In this document: positions 16,405-24,502 of the stretch, one piece after another
Layout of the letters: each line of letters starts with the position of its first letter
Position numbering within the stretch: position 1 is the first letter of the stretch
NCBI GenBank assembly: GCA_019638455.1
Contig: JAHBTU010000003.1
Span: forward strand, 1,054,001-1,118,000
Direction: 5' to 3'
DNA length: 64,000 bases
Source: Saprospiraceae bacterium
GTDB taxonomy: Bacteria > Bacteroidota > Bacteroidia > Chitinophagales > Saprospiraceae
Translations under genes and position numbers: made by a program
The notes under the pieces: model-generated
Seen by the model: only the letters and a program-made list of their open reading frames with translations
What the model was told of the DNA's origin: nothing
Databases searched by the model: none

Positions 16405-17325
16405 CTAAAACCTCATTTTCTCCACTTCCCGCTGGAGGTGTTTGCGCAAAGAATCGGGCGCGACCACCTCAATATCGAGATGGTAAAAGCCAAGAATGAA
16501 GTTGGAGAGGCCGTAGAAATTGCGGTTGACATCGGCCTGAAAGTCGAAGAATTGAGGATTGTCCGTCGGTTCTATGTAATTGCGCGTCAGAGGATACCGC
16601 TCGATGAGTTCGTTGTAAGCTCCCACACTGAGGCGCAAATGAACATTCGTCTGCTGGTTGGTGACAATTCTGAAGGGGTCTGTCTTCATGATATTGTGAT
16701 GCCCCTCGTGCTGCCAGGGGTGGTCAGTGAGTTTTACGCGCACAAAGCGCGTAATCCGAAAATGCTGGACTGCATTTTTACTTGTCTCAAAGGCATGAAG
16801 CATATCGTCGCCAGCGGCGATGTGAAAAGGCTCCACGAGACGGTCGCTAATCTGACCACTGTGAGAGGAGCGATACTCTTCGAGCACCACCATCCGTTTT
16901 TCGGCTTTTGCCTGCTCGAGCAAGTCAATCTTGGTCAGGTGCGGCTTGCGCAGGTTGGCAAAACCAAGTCGGCTGTAGTCGTAAAGCGAGTGCAATTTTT
17001 GCTTTAGCGCCGATTGTCTTTCGGGTGTAGTGCGCAGGTTGTCAATGGCTTCGTAGAGCAAAGCCCGTTCTTCTTCTGAAAAATAGAGCAACTCGCCCGC
17101 TTTTTTCAAAGGCTTGTCTTTGATGAAAAAATAGCGGTATTTTTCATCGTAATCCATCTCAAATCCCGCGTTCACGAAGGCTTCAAAATCGCCAGTGATA
17201 GTGTCTGGGTGTACCGCGTAATTCGTGGCGAGTTCCTGCTTGGTGTAGCGTTTCGGCTGCTCGATGATGGCACGCAGGATGCGCAGCAGGCGTATTTTAG
17301 TGCCATATTCTCTATCTTTTGGCAT
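16405..17325 (-). CDS. WYL-domain transcriptional regulator of the CRISPR locus
   Basis: From the ATG at 17325 (MPKDREYGTKIRLL) the protein has 306 residues; an upstream TTG at 17346 is less likely. The N-terminus is a winged helix-turn-helix (YTKQELATNYAVHPDTITGDFEAF). The C-terminal half resembles a WYL ligand-sensing domain and WCX extension, although the literal Trp-Tyr-Leu is replaced by DDMLHAFE. WYL regulators commonly flank type I and III cas operons and are thought to sense nucleic-acid ligands. As first gene of the leftward operon it probably controls cas6 and perhaps itself, alongside the RNA in the cas6-cas8 gap. Confidence 0.82.
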   Translation of the reverse strand: MPKDREYGTKIRLLRILRAIIEQPKRYTKQELATNYAVHPDTITGDFEAFVNAGFEMDYDEKYRYFFIKDKPLKKAGELLYFSEEERALLYEAIDNLRTTPERQSALKQKLHSLYDYSRLGFANLRKPHLTKIDLLEQAKAEKRMVVLEEYRSSHSGQISDRLVEPFHIAAGDDMLHAFETSKNAVQHFRITRFVRVKLTDHPWQHEGHHNIMKTDPFRIVTNQQTNVHLRLSVGAYNELIERYPLTRNYIEPTDNPQFFDFQADVNRNFYGLSNFILGFYHLDIEVVAPDSLRKHLQREVEKMRF

Positions 17326-17862
17326 TGGCAAGATTGTTATAGTCAACGCAAATCAGCCCCGTCCGCTTTACTTGGCCGGGCAATCCCCTGAGTACAGGGT
17401 CTGACAAGGTGGTTTTGAACGAACGGCGCTCGCAATCCTTTGAAAATTATACAAATCAATCAAGGAAGTCCCTGCCTTGCCAACCGGCAGGTTCAAATCC
17501 TCTTCAATCTGGGTATAAATTCGTGTTTCTGGTGCAATGATAACAACTCGCCCTAAAAACCACTCAATATAACAGTGCCTTTTTCCCAAAAAAACGGCCC
17601 CGCCCAACCAACGGCGCCTCTCGCCCAACCAACGGTCGCTCCAGCCCACCTTCGACCGTTCCTCAATTGATAGCCGCCACTCGCAAGGTTTTCCGGCAGC
17701 CGCGTAGCATGGCACCTGCACTTTTGTGTCATCAATGCAATCGCGACCATTCACCACAATATCTTGGCATGAAAACCCTCCTACTGTTGCTGCTTGCGCT
17801 ATTAGTGGCTCTAATGCCTCGATTCGTACCTGTCATCGCAAACATTTAAACTTATCCAACAC
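17326..17862. other. Intergenic region with a dispersed GC-rich repeat
   Basis: No credible gene was found in these 537 bp between the divergent WYL regulator and a T9SS cargo gene. A 129-residue minus-strand ORF has no signal peptide or recognisable domain. Bases 17357-17383 are one copy of a dispersed repeat also found at 34151, 34431 and 45530. A duplicated CGCCCAACCAACGG lies near 17600-17632. Promoters for both divergent genes should be here, but no strong TAnnTTTG box stood out. Confidence 0.6.
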
Positions 17863-18345
17863 ATGAAACACATTCTGATTCCACTGTTCGCCCTCTTCAT
17901 CTCGGCGGCGCTATGTGCCCAGACGATGGAACGGCAAGTCATCGGCGCGGGCGGCGGCTTCACGCAGACCACCGCAGGCTCCCTCCACTGGACGGCTGGC
18001 GAAATGGCCGTCTCGCCCCGCACTGCCCTCAACATCTACTGGGGCGAAGGCTTCCAGCAAGTGTGGGTCGCGCCGACGGTCTCCACCGATGGCCCCGATG
18101 CCGCGCCAGCCATTGCCCTCACCGTGTATCCCAACCCCGCCGCTGACTATCTGCGCGTAGAGTGCGACACGCCCTTGCAGGCGCAACTCTTCGACCTGAG
18201 CGGTCGGCCCGTGAGCGGTCTCGTGACCGTGAACAGCATGGCCGAATTCTACCTCGGCAACTTGCCCGCAGGCCTCTACCTGCTTCGCGCCTTCGACGAA
18301 CAAGGGCGCATGGCCGGTGTCGCCAAAGTGCAGCATATCCGTTGA
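17863..18345 (+). CDS. Small secreted protein with T9SS type A sorting domain
   Basis: The 160-residue protein has a signal peptide (MKHILIPLFALFISAALCAQ). It ends in a typical type A sorting domain, starting about residue 85: VYPNPAADYLRV, LFDLSGRPV, LPAGLYLLRA. Such domains direct export through T9SS and are cleaved or used for surface attachment. The short region between signal and sorting domain (WTAGEMAVSPRTALNIYWGEGFQQVW) occurs in many small Bacteroidota cargo proteins of unknown role. It may be cotranscribed with the downstream S74 gene (60-bp gap). Confidence 0.88.
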   Translation: MKHILIPLFALFISAALCAQTMERQVIGAGGGFTQTTAGSLHWTAGEMAVSPRTALNIYWGEGFQQVWVAPTVSTDGPDAAPAIALTVYPNPAADYLRVECDTPLQAQLFDLSGRPVSGLVTVNSMAEFYLGNLPAGLYLLRAFDEQGRMAGVAKVQHIR

Positions 18346-18405
18346 CCATTATTTCAAACAAAAACGCCTTTTTCTTTTCCCACAGATTTTTCGAGTAACA
18401 CAGCT

Positions 18406-19899
18406 ATGAAACACATTCTTTCCATTGCGCTGGCCTTGTTCAGCGCCCTCACGCTCTTTTCCCAAACGGGCGCTCCGCAGGGGTTCAACTACCAAGCCGT
18501 GCCGCGCAAAGCCGATGGCAGCACCTTCAACATTGGTCAAAATCTCAAAGTCCGCTTCTTCATCCGCGAGAACAGTGCCAACGGCACCGTGCGCTACGCC
18601 GAGGAACAAACCCTGACCGTCAACCAACAAGGCGCCATCAGTGCCGTAATCGGCGCAGGCAACCCCGTGCAAGGCAATCCGAACAACCTGCAACTCGTGG
18701 ACTGGGGCGCTGCCGCCTACTTCCTCGCCGTCTGGATGGACGTGAACGGCAACAACACCTTCGAGGCCAACGAAAACTTTGGCGCGACACAACTCATGTC
18801 GGTGCCTTACGCCCTCTACGCCCAAAAATCGGCCAGCAGCATACCCGGCCCGCAAGGCCCTCCGGGGCCACAAGGGCAGCAAGGCCCCGCTGGCCCGCAA
18901 GGTCCCGCCGGACCACAAGGGCAGCAAGGTCCACAAGGCCCGCAAGGTCCCGCCGGAGCGGGCGGCATCGCCGGGGGCGGCACGGTGAACTACATTCCGA
19001 AATTCAGCACCAACGGCACCACGCTCGGCAACTCGGTGATAGCAGAACAAAACGGTAACATCGGCATTGGAACAACCGATTTGGGAGTCAATAAGTTAAG
19101 AGTCATGGGTGATTTGCGGGTAGATGGATACCTGCGTTTGGCAGATGCTTCCGGCGGCTTTGGTATGATCTACAAATCGGGTTCTGATTTAGTTGCCAGC
19201 CAAACTTTTCGCCCTGCTTCCAGCAATACTGCTTTGGGCGGAAGCGCCCACCGCTGGGACCTTTTTGCCTCAGATATTGACGCGAGCGGCAACGTTCTTA
19301 TCAGTGGCAACATCAATTTCGGGCAAGGCAAAACCATCAGCAACGGCTCCGGTCAGACCATCACCTTCAACGCAGGCCTGCTTCCAAGCATTGACAACAC
19401 CCGCTCGCTGGGCAGCTCGGGTAGCCGTTGGACGCAGGTTTGGGCCACCAACGGCACCATCCAAACCTCCGATGCTCGCCTCAAGCGCGACATCCAACCC
19501 CTCGCTTACGGCCTGAACGATTTGATGAAACTCCGCCCGGTCTCTTATCACTGGAACGAAAGCCGCGAGGGCGAACACCGCCACATCGGCTTCATCGCCC
19601 AGGAGCTACAGGCCACCCTGCCCGAAGTCGTGCTCGACCGCGAGTGGGCAGTCACCGACGAGGATAAAGGCACGGGCGAATGGCGCCCCACCGAGCGGCT
19701 TGGCGTGGCCTATTCCGAAATCATCCCCGTCGCGGTAGCGGCCATTCAAGAACAACAGGCTCAAATAGAGGCATTAAAAGCCGAAAACGAAGCCCTCAAA
19801 GCCGATATCCATGCCCGCCTGAGCACCCTCGAAGCCACCTTGCAAAAATTTGATTCGACTCAAAAGACCGCCGACTCGAAATTGGTTTTTGAAAAATAA
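18406..19899 (+). CDS. Tail-fibre-like surface protein with S74 chaperone domain and collagen-like repeats (paralogue 1)
   Basis: 497 residues: signal peptide (about 1-20), a conserved N-terminal domain starting [18 protein letters not shown], a collagen-like stretch of Gly-Pro-Gln triplets (about 146-185), a beta-rich stalk, and a C-terminal S74 domain from about residue 355 ([15 protein letters not shown]). The domain is followed by a coiled coil ([19 protein letters not shown]). S74 domains trimerise fibre proteins and then cleave themselves at the Ser of SDxRxK. It is probably a trimeric secreted fibre. Two paralogues follow at 20481 and 23333. Confidence 0.88.
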   Translation: MKHILSIALALFSALTLFSQTGAPQGFNYQAVPRKADGSTFNIGQNLKVRFFIRENSANGTVRYAEEQTLTVNQQGAISAVIGAGNPVQGNPNNLQLVDWGAAAYFLAVWMDVNGNNTFEANENFGATQLMSVPYALYAQKSASSIPGPQGPPGPQGQQGPAGPQGPAGPQGQQGPQGPQGPAGAGGIAGGGTVNYIPKFSTNGTTLGNSVIAEQNGNIGIGTTDLGVNKLRVMGDLRVDGYLRLADASGGFGMIYKSGSDLVASQTFRPASSNTALGGSAHRWDLFASDIDASGNVLISGNINFGQGKTISNGSGQTITFNAGLLPSIDNTRSLGSSGSRWTQVWATNGTIQTSDARLKRDIQPLAYGLNDLMKLRPVSYHWNESREGEHRHIGFIAQELQATLPEVVLDREWAVTDEDKGTGEWRPTERLGVAYSEIIPVAVAAIQEQQAQIEALKAENEALKADIHARLSTLEATLQKFDSTQKTADSKLVFEK

Positions 19900-19922
19900 A
19901 TGTCACTGTCAAATGAAAAACC

Positions 19923-19950
19923 CCGCCGCGCGGAAAAGCCCGCGCGGCGG
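19923..19950. repeat. Perfect GC-rich hairpin after S74 paralogue 1
   Basis: CCGCCGCGCGG (19923-19933) and CCGCGCGGCGG (19940-19950) form a perfect 11-bp stem with a 6-nt loop. A-rich sequence precedes it on the + strand and no T-run follows, so as a terminator it would work better on the minus strand. It may be an mRNA-end stabiliser or a REP-type palindrome. Confidence 0.6.
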
Positions 19951-19996
19951 CCATCTCAAACCTCTCAACACTCTCAACCATCAACTTTTTTTAGCT

Positions 19997-20383
19997 ATGA
20001 AGACCATTCAATTTTTCCTGACCCTCTGCCTCGCCACCGCGCTCTTTTCAGCGTGTAAAAAAGACAACGACTCCGGCAATGCCACCATGCAAGGCACTTG
20101 GCAGGGCAAATGGGGCAGCGGCAATCAAGCCCCCTCGTACTTTCTCAAATTTAAAATGGAGGGCAACGGAAATCTGCAACGATTAGACGAGCAGAACAAA
20201 GTCATTGCCACCGGCATCTGGGCACTCAACGGCATCGAGTTCGAGTGCACCTACACCCACAGCGACGGGCAGGTTCACCGCATCGGCGGGCTTTACACCG
20301 ATTTCGACAACACCATCATTGGTCGGTGGGGCTATTCCCCCAGCAAGGCCAACGGCGGCGAGATTGAATTGGTGAAGCAGTAA
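19997..20383 (+). CDS. Putative lipoprotein of unknown function
   Basis: The ATG at 19997 gives a 128-residue protein with a lipoprotein signal (MKTIQFFLTLCLATALFSAC, Cys about 20) followed by a charged linker KKDNDSG. Upstream in-frame codons from 19850 overlap the previous gene and are rejected. The rest (MQGTWQGKWGSGNQAPSYFL and GRWGYSPSKANGGEIELVK) looks like a small beta-barrel of the lipocalin-like type seen in many Bacteroidota lipoproteins. No enzymatic motif is visible. Confidence 0.78.
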   Translation: MKTIQFFLTLCLATALFSACKKDNDSGNATMQGTWQGKWGSGNQAPSYFLKFKMEGNGNLQRLDEQNKVIATGIWALNGIEFECTYTHSDGQVHRIGGLYTDFDNTIIGRWGYSPSKANGGEIELVKQ

Positions 20384-20398
20384 ACACGCGATGCCAAA

Positions 20399-20428
20399 GA
20401 CTTTCCAAGTTTTAAAACTTGGAAAGTC
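20399..20428. repeat. Perfect 30-bp palindrome
   Basis: GACTTTCCAAGTTTT is followed directly by its exact inverse, giving a 30-bp perfect palindrome between the lipoprotein gene and S74 paralogue 2. Palindromes of this type are common intergenic REP-like elements in Bacteroidota. It may also act as a weak terminator. Confidence 0.7.
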
Positions 20429-20480
20429 CGAACTCGCGCTTCCTCCATTTTCATTTTGAACTTTAAAAAGACGATTTCCC

Positions 20481-21977
20481 ATGAAAAATATCTTGTTCGT
20501 GGCCGCGCTGCTCTGGGCAGGAACAACGTTTGCCCAAGTTCCGCAAGGCTTTCACTACCAAGCCGTGCCGCGCAAAGCCGACGGCACCACATTCCCCGCA
20601 GGCAGCGTCTTGAAAGTGCTTTTTCAAATCCGCGAAAACACCGCCGACGGCCCCGTGCGCTACGCCGAGTTGCAAACGCTCACCATCAACCCGCAAGGCG
20701 CTCTCAGCGCGGCAGTAGGCCGGGGCGATGCGATAGTCGGGCAGCCACACGACTTTGAAGAAATAGAATGGGGAAAACACCCGCACTTCCTCGCCGTGTC
20801 GGTGGACCTGAATGGCAACGGCTCGTTCGAGACCGACGAGAATTTCGGCGCTACACAAATGCTCTCAGTCCCTTATGCACTCTACGCTGCCGAGTCGGGC
20901 AGCAGCCTGCCCGGCCCCCAAGGGCCGAAAGGCGACAAGGGCGACAAAGGTGACAAAGGTGACGCTGGCGCGCAAGGCCCCGGAGGGCCGCAGGGTTTGC
21001 CTGGCCCCCAAGGGCCAAAAGGTGACAAGGGCGACAAAGGAGATGCAGGGCCTCAAGGCCTTCCCGGCCCGACTTACATGGCGGGGCAGGGGATTAGCAT
21101 CAATAACACAACTATTACGAACACTGGGGACTTATCCCCTGTAAACGAACTACAATCACTAATGCTCAATGGCAACCAACTGTCTATTTCTCAGGGCAAT
21201 TCTGTGACTTTACCGGGCGGAATCGGCGGGAGTGGCAACGCAGGACGTCTCCCTATTTTCACTCAGACAACAATGCTGGGCAACTCCAACATTCGGGAAT
21301 CCGCCGACGGACACGTTGGAATCAACGGCGCGACCCCACATTCGCAGTACGGATTGACGGTAAATGAAGGCGCCATCATCGCAGGGAATGTGAAGTTCAC
21401 GAGCGACCTTGAAGTGCTGGATGATGTGATTATCGGTGATGCGCTCAGTTTTTCGAGCAATGACATGACCGTTCGGGCTTTGTTGTCGGGTTTGCAATTT
21501 TTTGGAGGGCTGTTTCCATCTATGGACAATACGCATTCTTTGGGTCAATCCAGTTTGCGTTGGAAAAACGTTTGGGCCACCAACGGCACCATCCAAACCT
21601 CCGATGCCCGCCTCAAACGCGACGTCCAGCCCCTCGCTTACGGCCTGAACGATTTGATGAAACTCCGCCCGGTCTCTTATTTCTGGAACGATAGCCGCGA
21701 GGGCGAACAGCGCCACATCGGCTTCATCGCCCAAGAGCTGCAGAGTGCCCTGCCCGAAGTGGTACACAACCGCGAATGGGTCGTCACCGACGAGGAAAAA
21801 GGCACGGGCGAATGGCGCCCCACCGAGCGGCTCGGCGTGGCCTATTCCGAAATCATCCCCGTCGCGGTGGCGGCCATTCAGGAGCAGCAGCGCCTCATCG
21901 AAAAACAGGCACAGCAAATCGAGGCGTTGGAGGCCCGCTTGCGGGCGTTGGAAGCCACATCAAGTCAAGTCAAATGA
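20481..21977 (+). CDS. Tail-fibre-like surface protein with S74 domain and collagen-like repeats (paralogue 2)
   Basis: 498 residues with the same plan as paralogue 1: signal peptide, [18 protein letters not shown] domain, collagen-like segment (about 140-200), stalk, then S74 domain from about residue 373 ([15 protein letters not shown]) and a coiled coil. The collagen-like part differs, being rich in charged KGDKGDKGD triplets, so the repeat tract has diverged while the ends stayed nearly identical. The stop codon overlaps the start of the next small gene (ATGA), indicating translational coupling. Confidence 0.88.
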   Translation: MKNILFVAALLWAGTTFAQVPQGFHYQAVPRKADGTTFPAGSVLKVLFQIRENTADGPVRYAELQTLTINPQGALSAAVGRGDAIVGQPHDFEEIEWGKHPHFLAVSVDLNGNGSFETDENFGATQMLSVPYALYAAESGSSLPGPQGPKGDKGDKGDKGDAGAQGPGGPQGLPGPQGPKGDKGDKGDAGPQGLPGPTYMAGQGISINNTTITNTGDLSPVNELQSLMLNGNQLSISQGNSVTLPGGIGGSGNAGRLPIFTQTTMLGNSNIRESADGHVGINGATPHSQYGLTVNEGAIIAGNVKFTSDLEVLDDVIIGDALSFSSNDMTVRALLSGLQFFGGLFPSMDNTHSLGQSSLRWKNVWATNGTIQTSDARLKRDVQPLAYGLNDLMKLRPVSYFWNDSREGEQRHIGFIAQELQSALPEVVHNREWVVTDEEKGTGEWRPTERLGVAYSEIIPVAVAAIQEQQRLIEKQAQQIEALEARLRALEATSSQVK

Positions 21978-22246
21978 TTCACTCCGAGCATCTGGAGCAG
22001 TTTTCCGAAAAACTCGCCCGCATCGTTCGGGAAGAAGCGGAACGGGGCAACCGCGTCGTCGAAACAGCGAAAGGCTGGCCCGAAACGCGCACCATCATGG
22101 TCTTTTTGGAAAAACCTTTTGTAGGCGATTACAGGCATCTGGAACTGACATTCAGAAACGTGGACGACCCGCACTATTGGAAATCGGAGTATTTCGACGA
22201 ACAAACAGGCCATGTGCTTGCCTGCAAATTCGGGGACAGCATCTGA
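21974..22246 (+). CDS. Small conserved protein of unknown function
   Basis: A 90-residue protein starting [21 protein letters not shown], with its ATG overlapping the stop of the upstream S74 gene by 4 bp. It has no signal peptide or membrane segment. The first 30 residues are probably helical, followed by a beta-rich part ([21 protein letters not shown]). I do not recognise the family. Coupling to the S74 gene may reflect a shared role or simply compaction. Confidence 0.65.
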   Translation: MIHSEHLEQFSEKLARIVREEAERGNRVVETAKGWPETRTIMVFLEKPFVGDYRHLELTFRNVDDPHYWKSEYFDEQTGHVLACKFGDSI

Positions 22247-22256
22247 ACACGCTATC

Positions 22257-22556
22257 ATGAAAATCGCTGCAATCATCCTGACGGTCGTCTGCACCTTGCT
22301 CATTCCGGTTGCCGGGTTCATGGCGCTGTTCGCGGGCATGGCGATGGATGCGCCGGGAAGCGACAAATCGGTCGGCAAGTGGCTGTTCGTTTTTTCGATG
22401 ATGTTTTCGCCCATTGCTTTGCTTGGAGCAGTCATCAAGGCTTGGGCGAGCATCATTCGTCATGAGTATTCAGTCGCCTTGTGGTCGTCGTTGCTGGGGC
22501 TGCTCCCCTTCGCGCTGGCGATGCTGCTGCTTCATTTCAACTGGTTTGAAAAATAA
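22257..22556 (+). CDS. Small integral membrane protein
   Basis: The ATG at 22257 gives 99 residues with three predicted membrane segments (IIAAIILTVVCTLLIPVAGFMALF-type at about 3-25, VGKWLFVFSMMFSPIALLGAVI at about 39-60, and ALWSSLLGLLPFALAMLLL at about 74-93). It starts 10 bp after the preceding gene. No family recognised. Confidence 0.65.
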   Translation: MKIAAIILTVVCTLLIPVAGFMALFAGMAMDAPGSDKSVGKWLFVFSMMFSPIALLGAVIKAWASIIRHEYSVALWSSLLGLLPFALAMLLLHFNWFEK

Positions 22557-22566
22557 TAAAAACGCC

Positions 22567-22725
22567 ATGACTTGGCTCATCCTGACCGCCGCCAGCATAG
22601 CCCTCTTTCACCTATGGCTCTACCTGTGGTATTTTCCAAAACACTGCCTCAGCGACAGAAAAGTGACGCTCCGCGAGCGATACGCGGCATTTTTAGACTT
22701 CATTTTGAAAACAATGCGACGCTAA
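22567..22725 (+). CDS. Very small membrane protein
   Basis: A 52-residue protein, MTWLILTAASIALFHLWLYLW followed by a basic tail (KVTLRERYAAFLDFILKTMRR). It has one N-terminal membrane helix and starts 10 bp after the previous gene, so it is probably cotranscribed. Its short length keeps the call tentative. Confidence 0.5.
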   Translation: MTWLILTAASIALFHLWLYLWYFPKHCLSDRKVTLRERYAAFLDFILKTMRR

Positions 22726-22751
22726 CAAAAACAACTCTCAACCATTTCGCT

Positions 22752-23267
22752 ATGAATAATACACATTTCCTTCGGCTGATGTCAGCATTCATGTTTCTGA
22801 CGGTCAGCACCCTGAACGCCCAAATCGCCGACAGCCTTTTTGAAACTGAAAAAGAAGCCATCCGCCGCGTGGTCGCCAAAGAAACCGAGGACTATTACCG
22901 ACAGGACTTCGAGGCATGGAAAAGCAACTTCGTGCAAGCCGACTACTTCCGCCAACACGGCTATTGGGAAGGCTATCCCGAAAAAGTGAAGTACTACAAC
23001 GGCTTCGACACCCTTCAGCAGGTCAAGGCCTCGCAGTTCGAGGAAAACCGCACCATCTGGAAAGGCTCTTACGAAAAGCGGCAAAACGAAAACTTCCGAA
23101 TTTTCGAAGATGTGGCTTGGTACACCTCCGAGCAGGAATCCTTCGACGGAACGACCCACCAGTTTCTCGGCAAATCGGTGGAAATCAGAATTTTGGAAAA
23201 GCACGACGGCAAGTGGAAAATCGCTTACCTGGGGTTTCACTACCTGCCGTTGAACGAAAAGGGATAG
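22752..23267 (+). CDS. Secreted SnoaL/NTF2-like protein
   Basis: The ATG at 22752 gives 171 residues with a signal peptide ending in TLNAQ. Then comes EKEAIRRVVAKETEDYYRQDFEAWKSNFVQADYF, the usual helix of NTF2/SnoaL-like folds that hold a hydrophobic pocket. The C-terminal strands (VEIRILEKHDGKWKIAYLGFH) match the same fold. A function cannot be assigned; such exported forms are common in Bacteroidota. Confidence 0.72.
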   Translation: MNNTHFLRLMSAFMFLTVSTLNAQIADSLFETEKEAIRRVVAKETEDYYRQDFEAWKSNFVQADYFRQHGYWEGYPEKVKYYNGFDTLQQVKASQFEENRTIWKGSYEKRQNENFRIFEDVAWYTSEQESFDGTTHQFLGKSVEIRILEKHDGKWKIAYLGFHYLPLNEKG

Positions 23268-23332
23268 CCCGAACGCGGCTTTACCAGTCACCTCGCAACA
23301 CCATTCCTTATTTTTTAAACACAAATTAAGTC

Positions 23333-24472
23333 ATGAAACAAATCATCACAATGGCGCTGGCACTTTGCTGCGCCGCCACACTCTTTGCCCAAACGGGCGC
23401 CCCACAGGGGTTCAACTACCAAGCCGTGCCGCGCAAGGCCGATGGCTCCACATTCCCGGAAGGCGCCAATCTGACGGTGCGTTTTCTCCTCCGCGAAAAC
23501 ACTGCCGACGGACCCGTGCGCTACGCCGAAGAGCAAACCCTGACCGTCAGCCCGCAGGGCGCCGTCAGCGCAACCATTGGTGGCGGCAGCGCCGTCGCAA
23601 ACCTGCCTCACGACATGGGCGCGGTGAATTGGGGCGCGTTCCCGCATTTCCTCGCCGTTGCCGCCGACATGGATGGCAAGGGCAATTTCGAGGATTTTGG
23701 TGCATCTCAACTGCTGTCAGTTCCTTATGCGCTCTACGCACAAACTGCCGGCAACAACACATTCGATTCGGATGGCCCGGAAGCCAATATCAACGGAAGC
23801 GGAACGACCAACTTTATACCCAAATTCACTGGCAGTTCATCCATCGGAAATTCTATCTTGAGAGAGGCGAACGGCAAAATAGGCATCGGGGTCAATCCCT
23901 CTTGGCGACTTCATGTATCGGGGGGCGACATAAAAGCGACTGGCGATGTCATTGTTGATGGTGCGGTAGCCTTTAACTCATCCATGAAATTAGGTTTAGG
24001 ATATGGCGGCATCGCTTGCACCGCCCCGTTTATCAGTTCTCAGACGTACTTCAACTTGGGCTCAAGCACCCGCAAATGGGGCGCGCTGTGGGCTGTGAAT
24101 GGAACTATACAAACTTCCGACATCCGGTTCAAAAAAGACATCCAACCCATCGGCTACGGCCTGAAAGAAGTGATGAAACTGCGACCTGTGAGTTATCAGT
24201 GGCGCGACGAAAATCTGGGGCGCAAGACACATTTGGGATTCGTGGCCCAAGAACTGAAAACCGTGCTGGACGAAGTGGTGCACGACGAGGAATACATCGT
24301 CACTGATGTGGAAAAAGGCACGGGCGAATGGAAGCCTACCACATCGCTTGGTGTGGCCTATTCCGAAATCATCCCTGTTGCAATAGCAGCCATTCAAGAG
24401 CAACAAGCCCAGATTGAAGCCCTGAAAGCCGAGGTCGAACAATTGAAGAAATTGCTGACTGATAAAAAATAA
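23333..24472 (+). CDS. Tail-fibre-like surface protein with S74 domain, no collagen-like tract (paralogue 3)
   Basis: 379 residues: signal peptide, the shared [18 protein letters not shown] domain, a short stalk (GTTNFIPKFTGSSSIGNSI) and an S74 domain from about residue 261 (SDIRFKKDIQPIGYG), ending in a coiled coil. It lacks the Gly-Pro-Gln or Gly-Asp-Lys triplets of the two paralogues, which accounts for its shorter length. The N-terminal domain and S74 core are closely similar across all three, suggesting local duplication with turnover of the central tract. Confidence 0.88.
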   Translation: MKQIITMALALCCAATLFAQTGAPQGFNYQAVPRKADGSTFPEGANLTVRFLLRENTADGPVRYAEEQTLTVSPQGAVSATIGGGSAVANLPHDMGAVNWGAFPHFLAVAADMDGKGNFEDFGASQLLSVPYALYAQTAGNNTFDSDGPEANINGSGTTNFIPKFTGSSSIGNSILREANGKIGIGVNPSWRLHVSGGDIKATGDVIVDGAVAFNSSMKLGLGYGGIACTAPFISSQTYFNLGSSTRKWGALWAVNGTIQTSDIRFKKDIQPIGYGLKEVMKLRPVSYQWRDENLGRKTHLGFVAQELKTVLDEVVHDEEYIVTDVEKGTGEWKPTTSLGVAYSEIIPVAIAAIQEQQAQIEALKAEVEQLKKLLTDKK

Positions 24473-24502
24473 TTTTGCCCACACGAAAAAAACAAAAAAG
24501 GT

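Noticed and set aside
16302-17400. Other possible targets of the crRNA-like guide near the cas6 and WYL promoters
   Set aside because: Only four or five consecutive matches (for example ACAGG at 16340) and no consistent seed; much weaker than the site at 15223.
17368-17757. A 129-codon minus-strand frame between the WYL gene and the T9SS gene
   Set aside because: No domain or signal peptide, and it runs through a dispersed repeat; described as intergenic.
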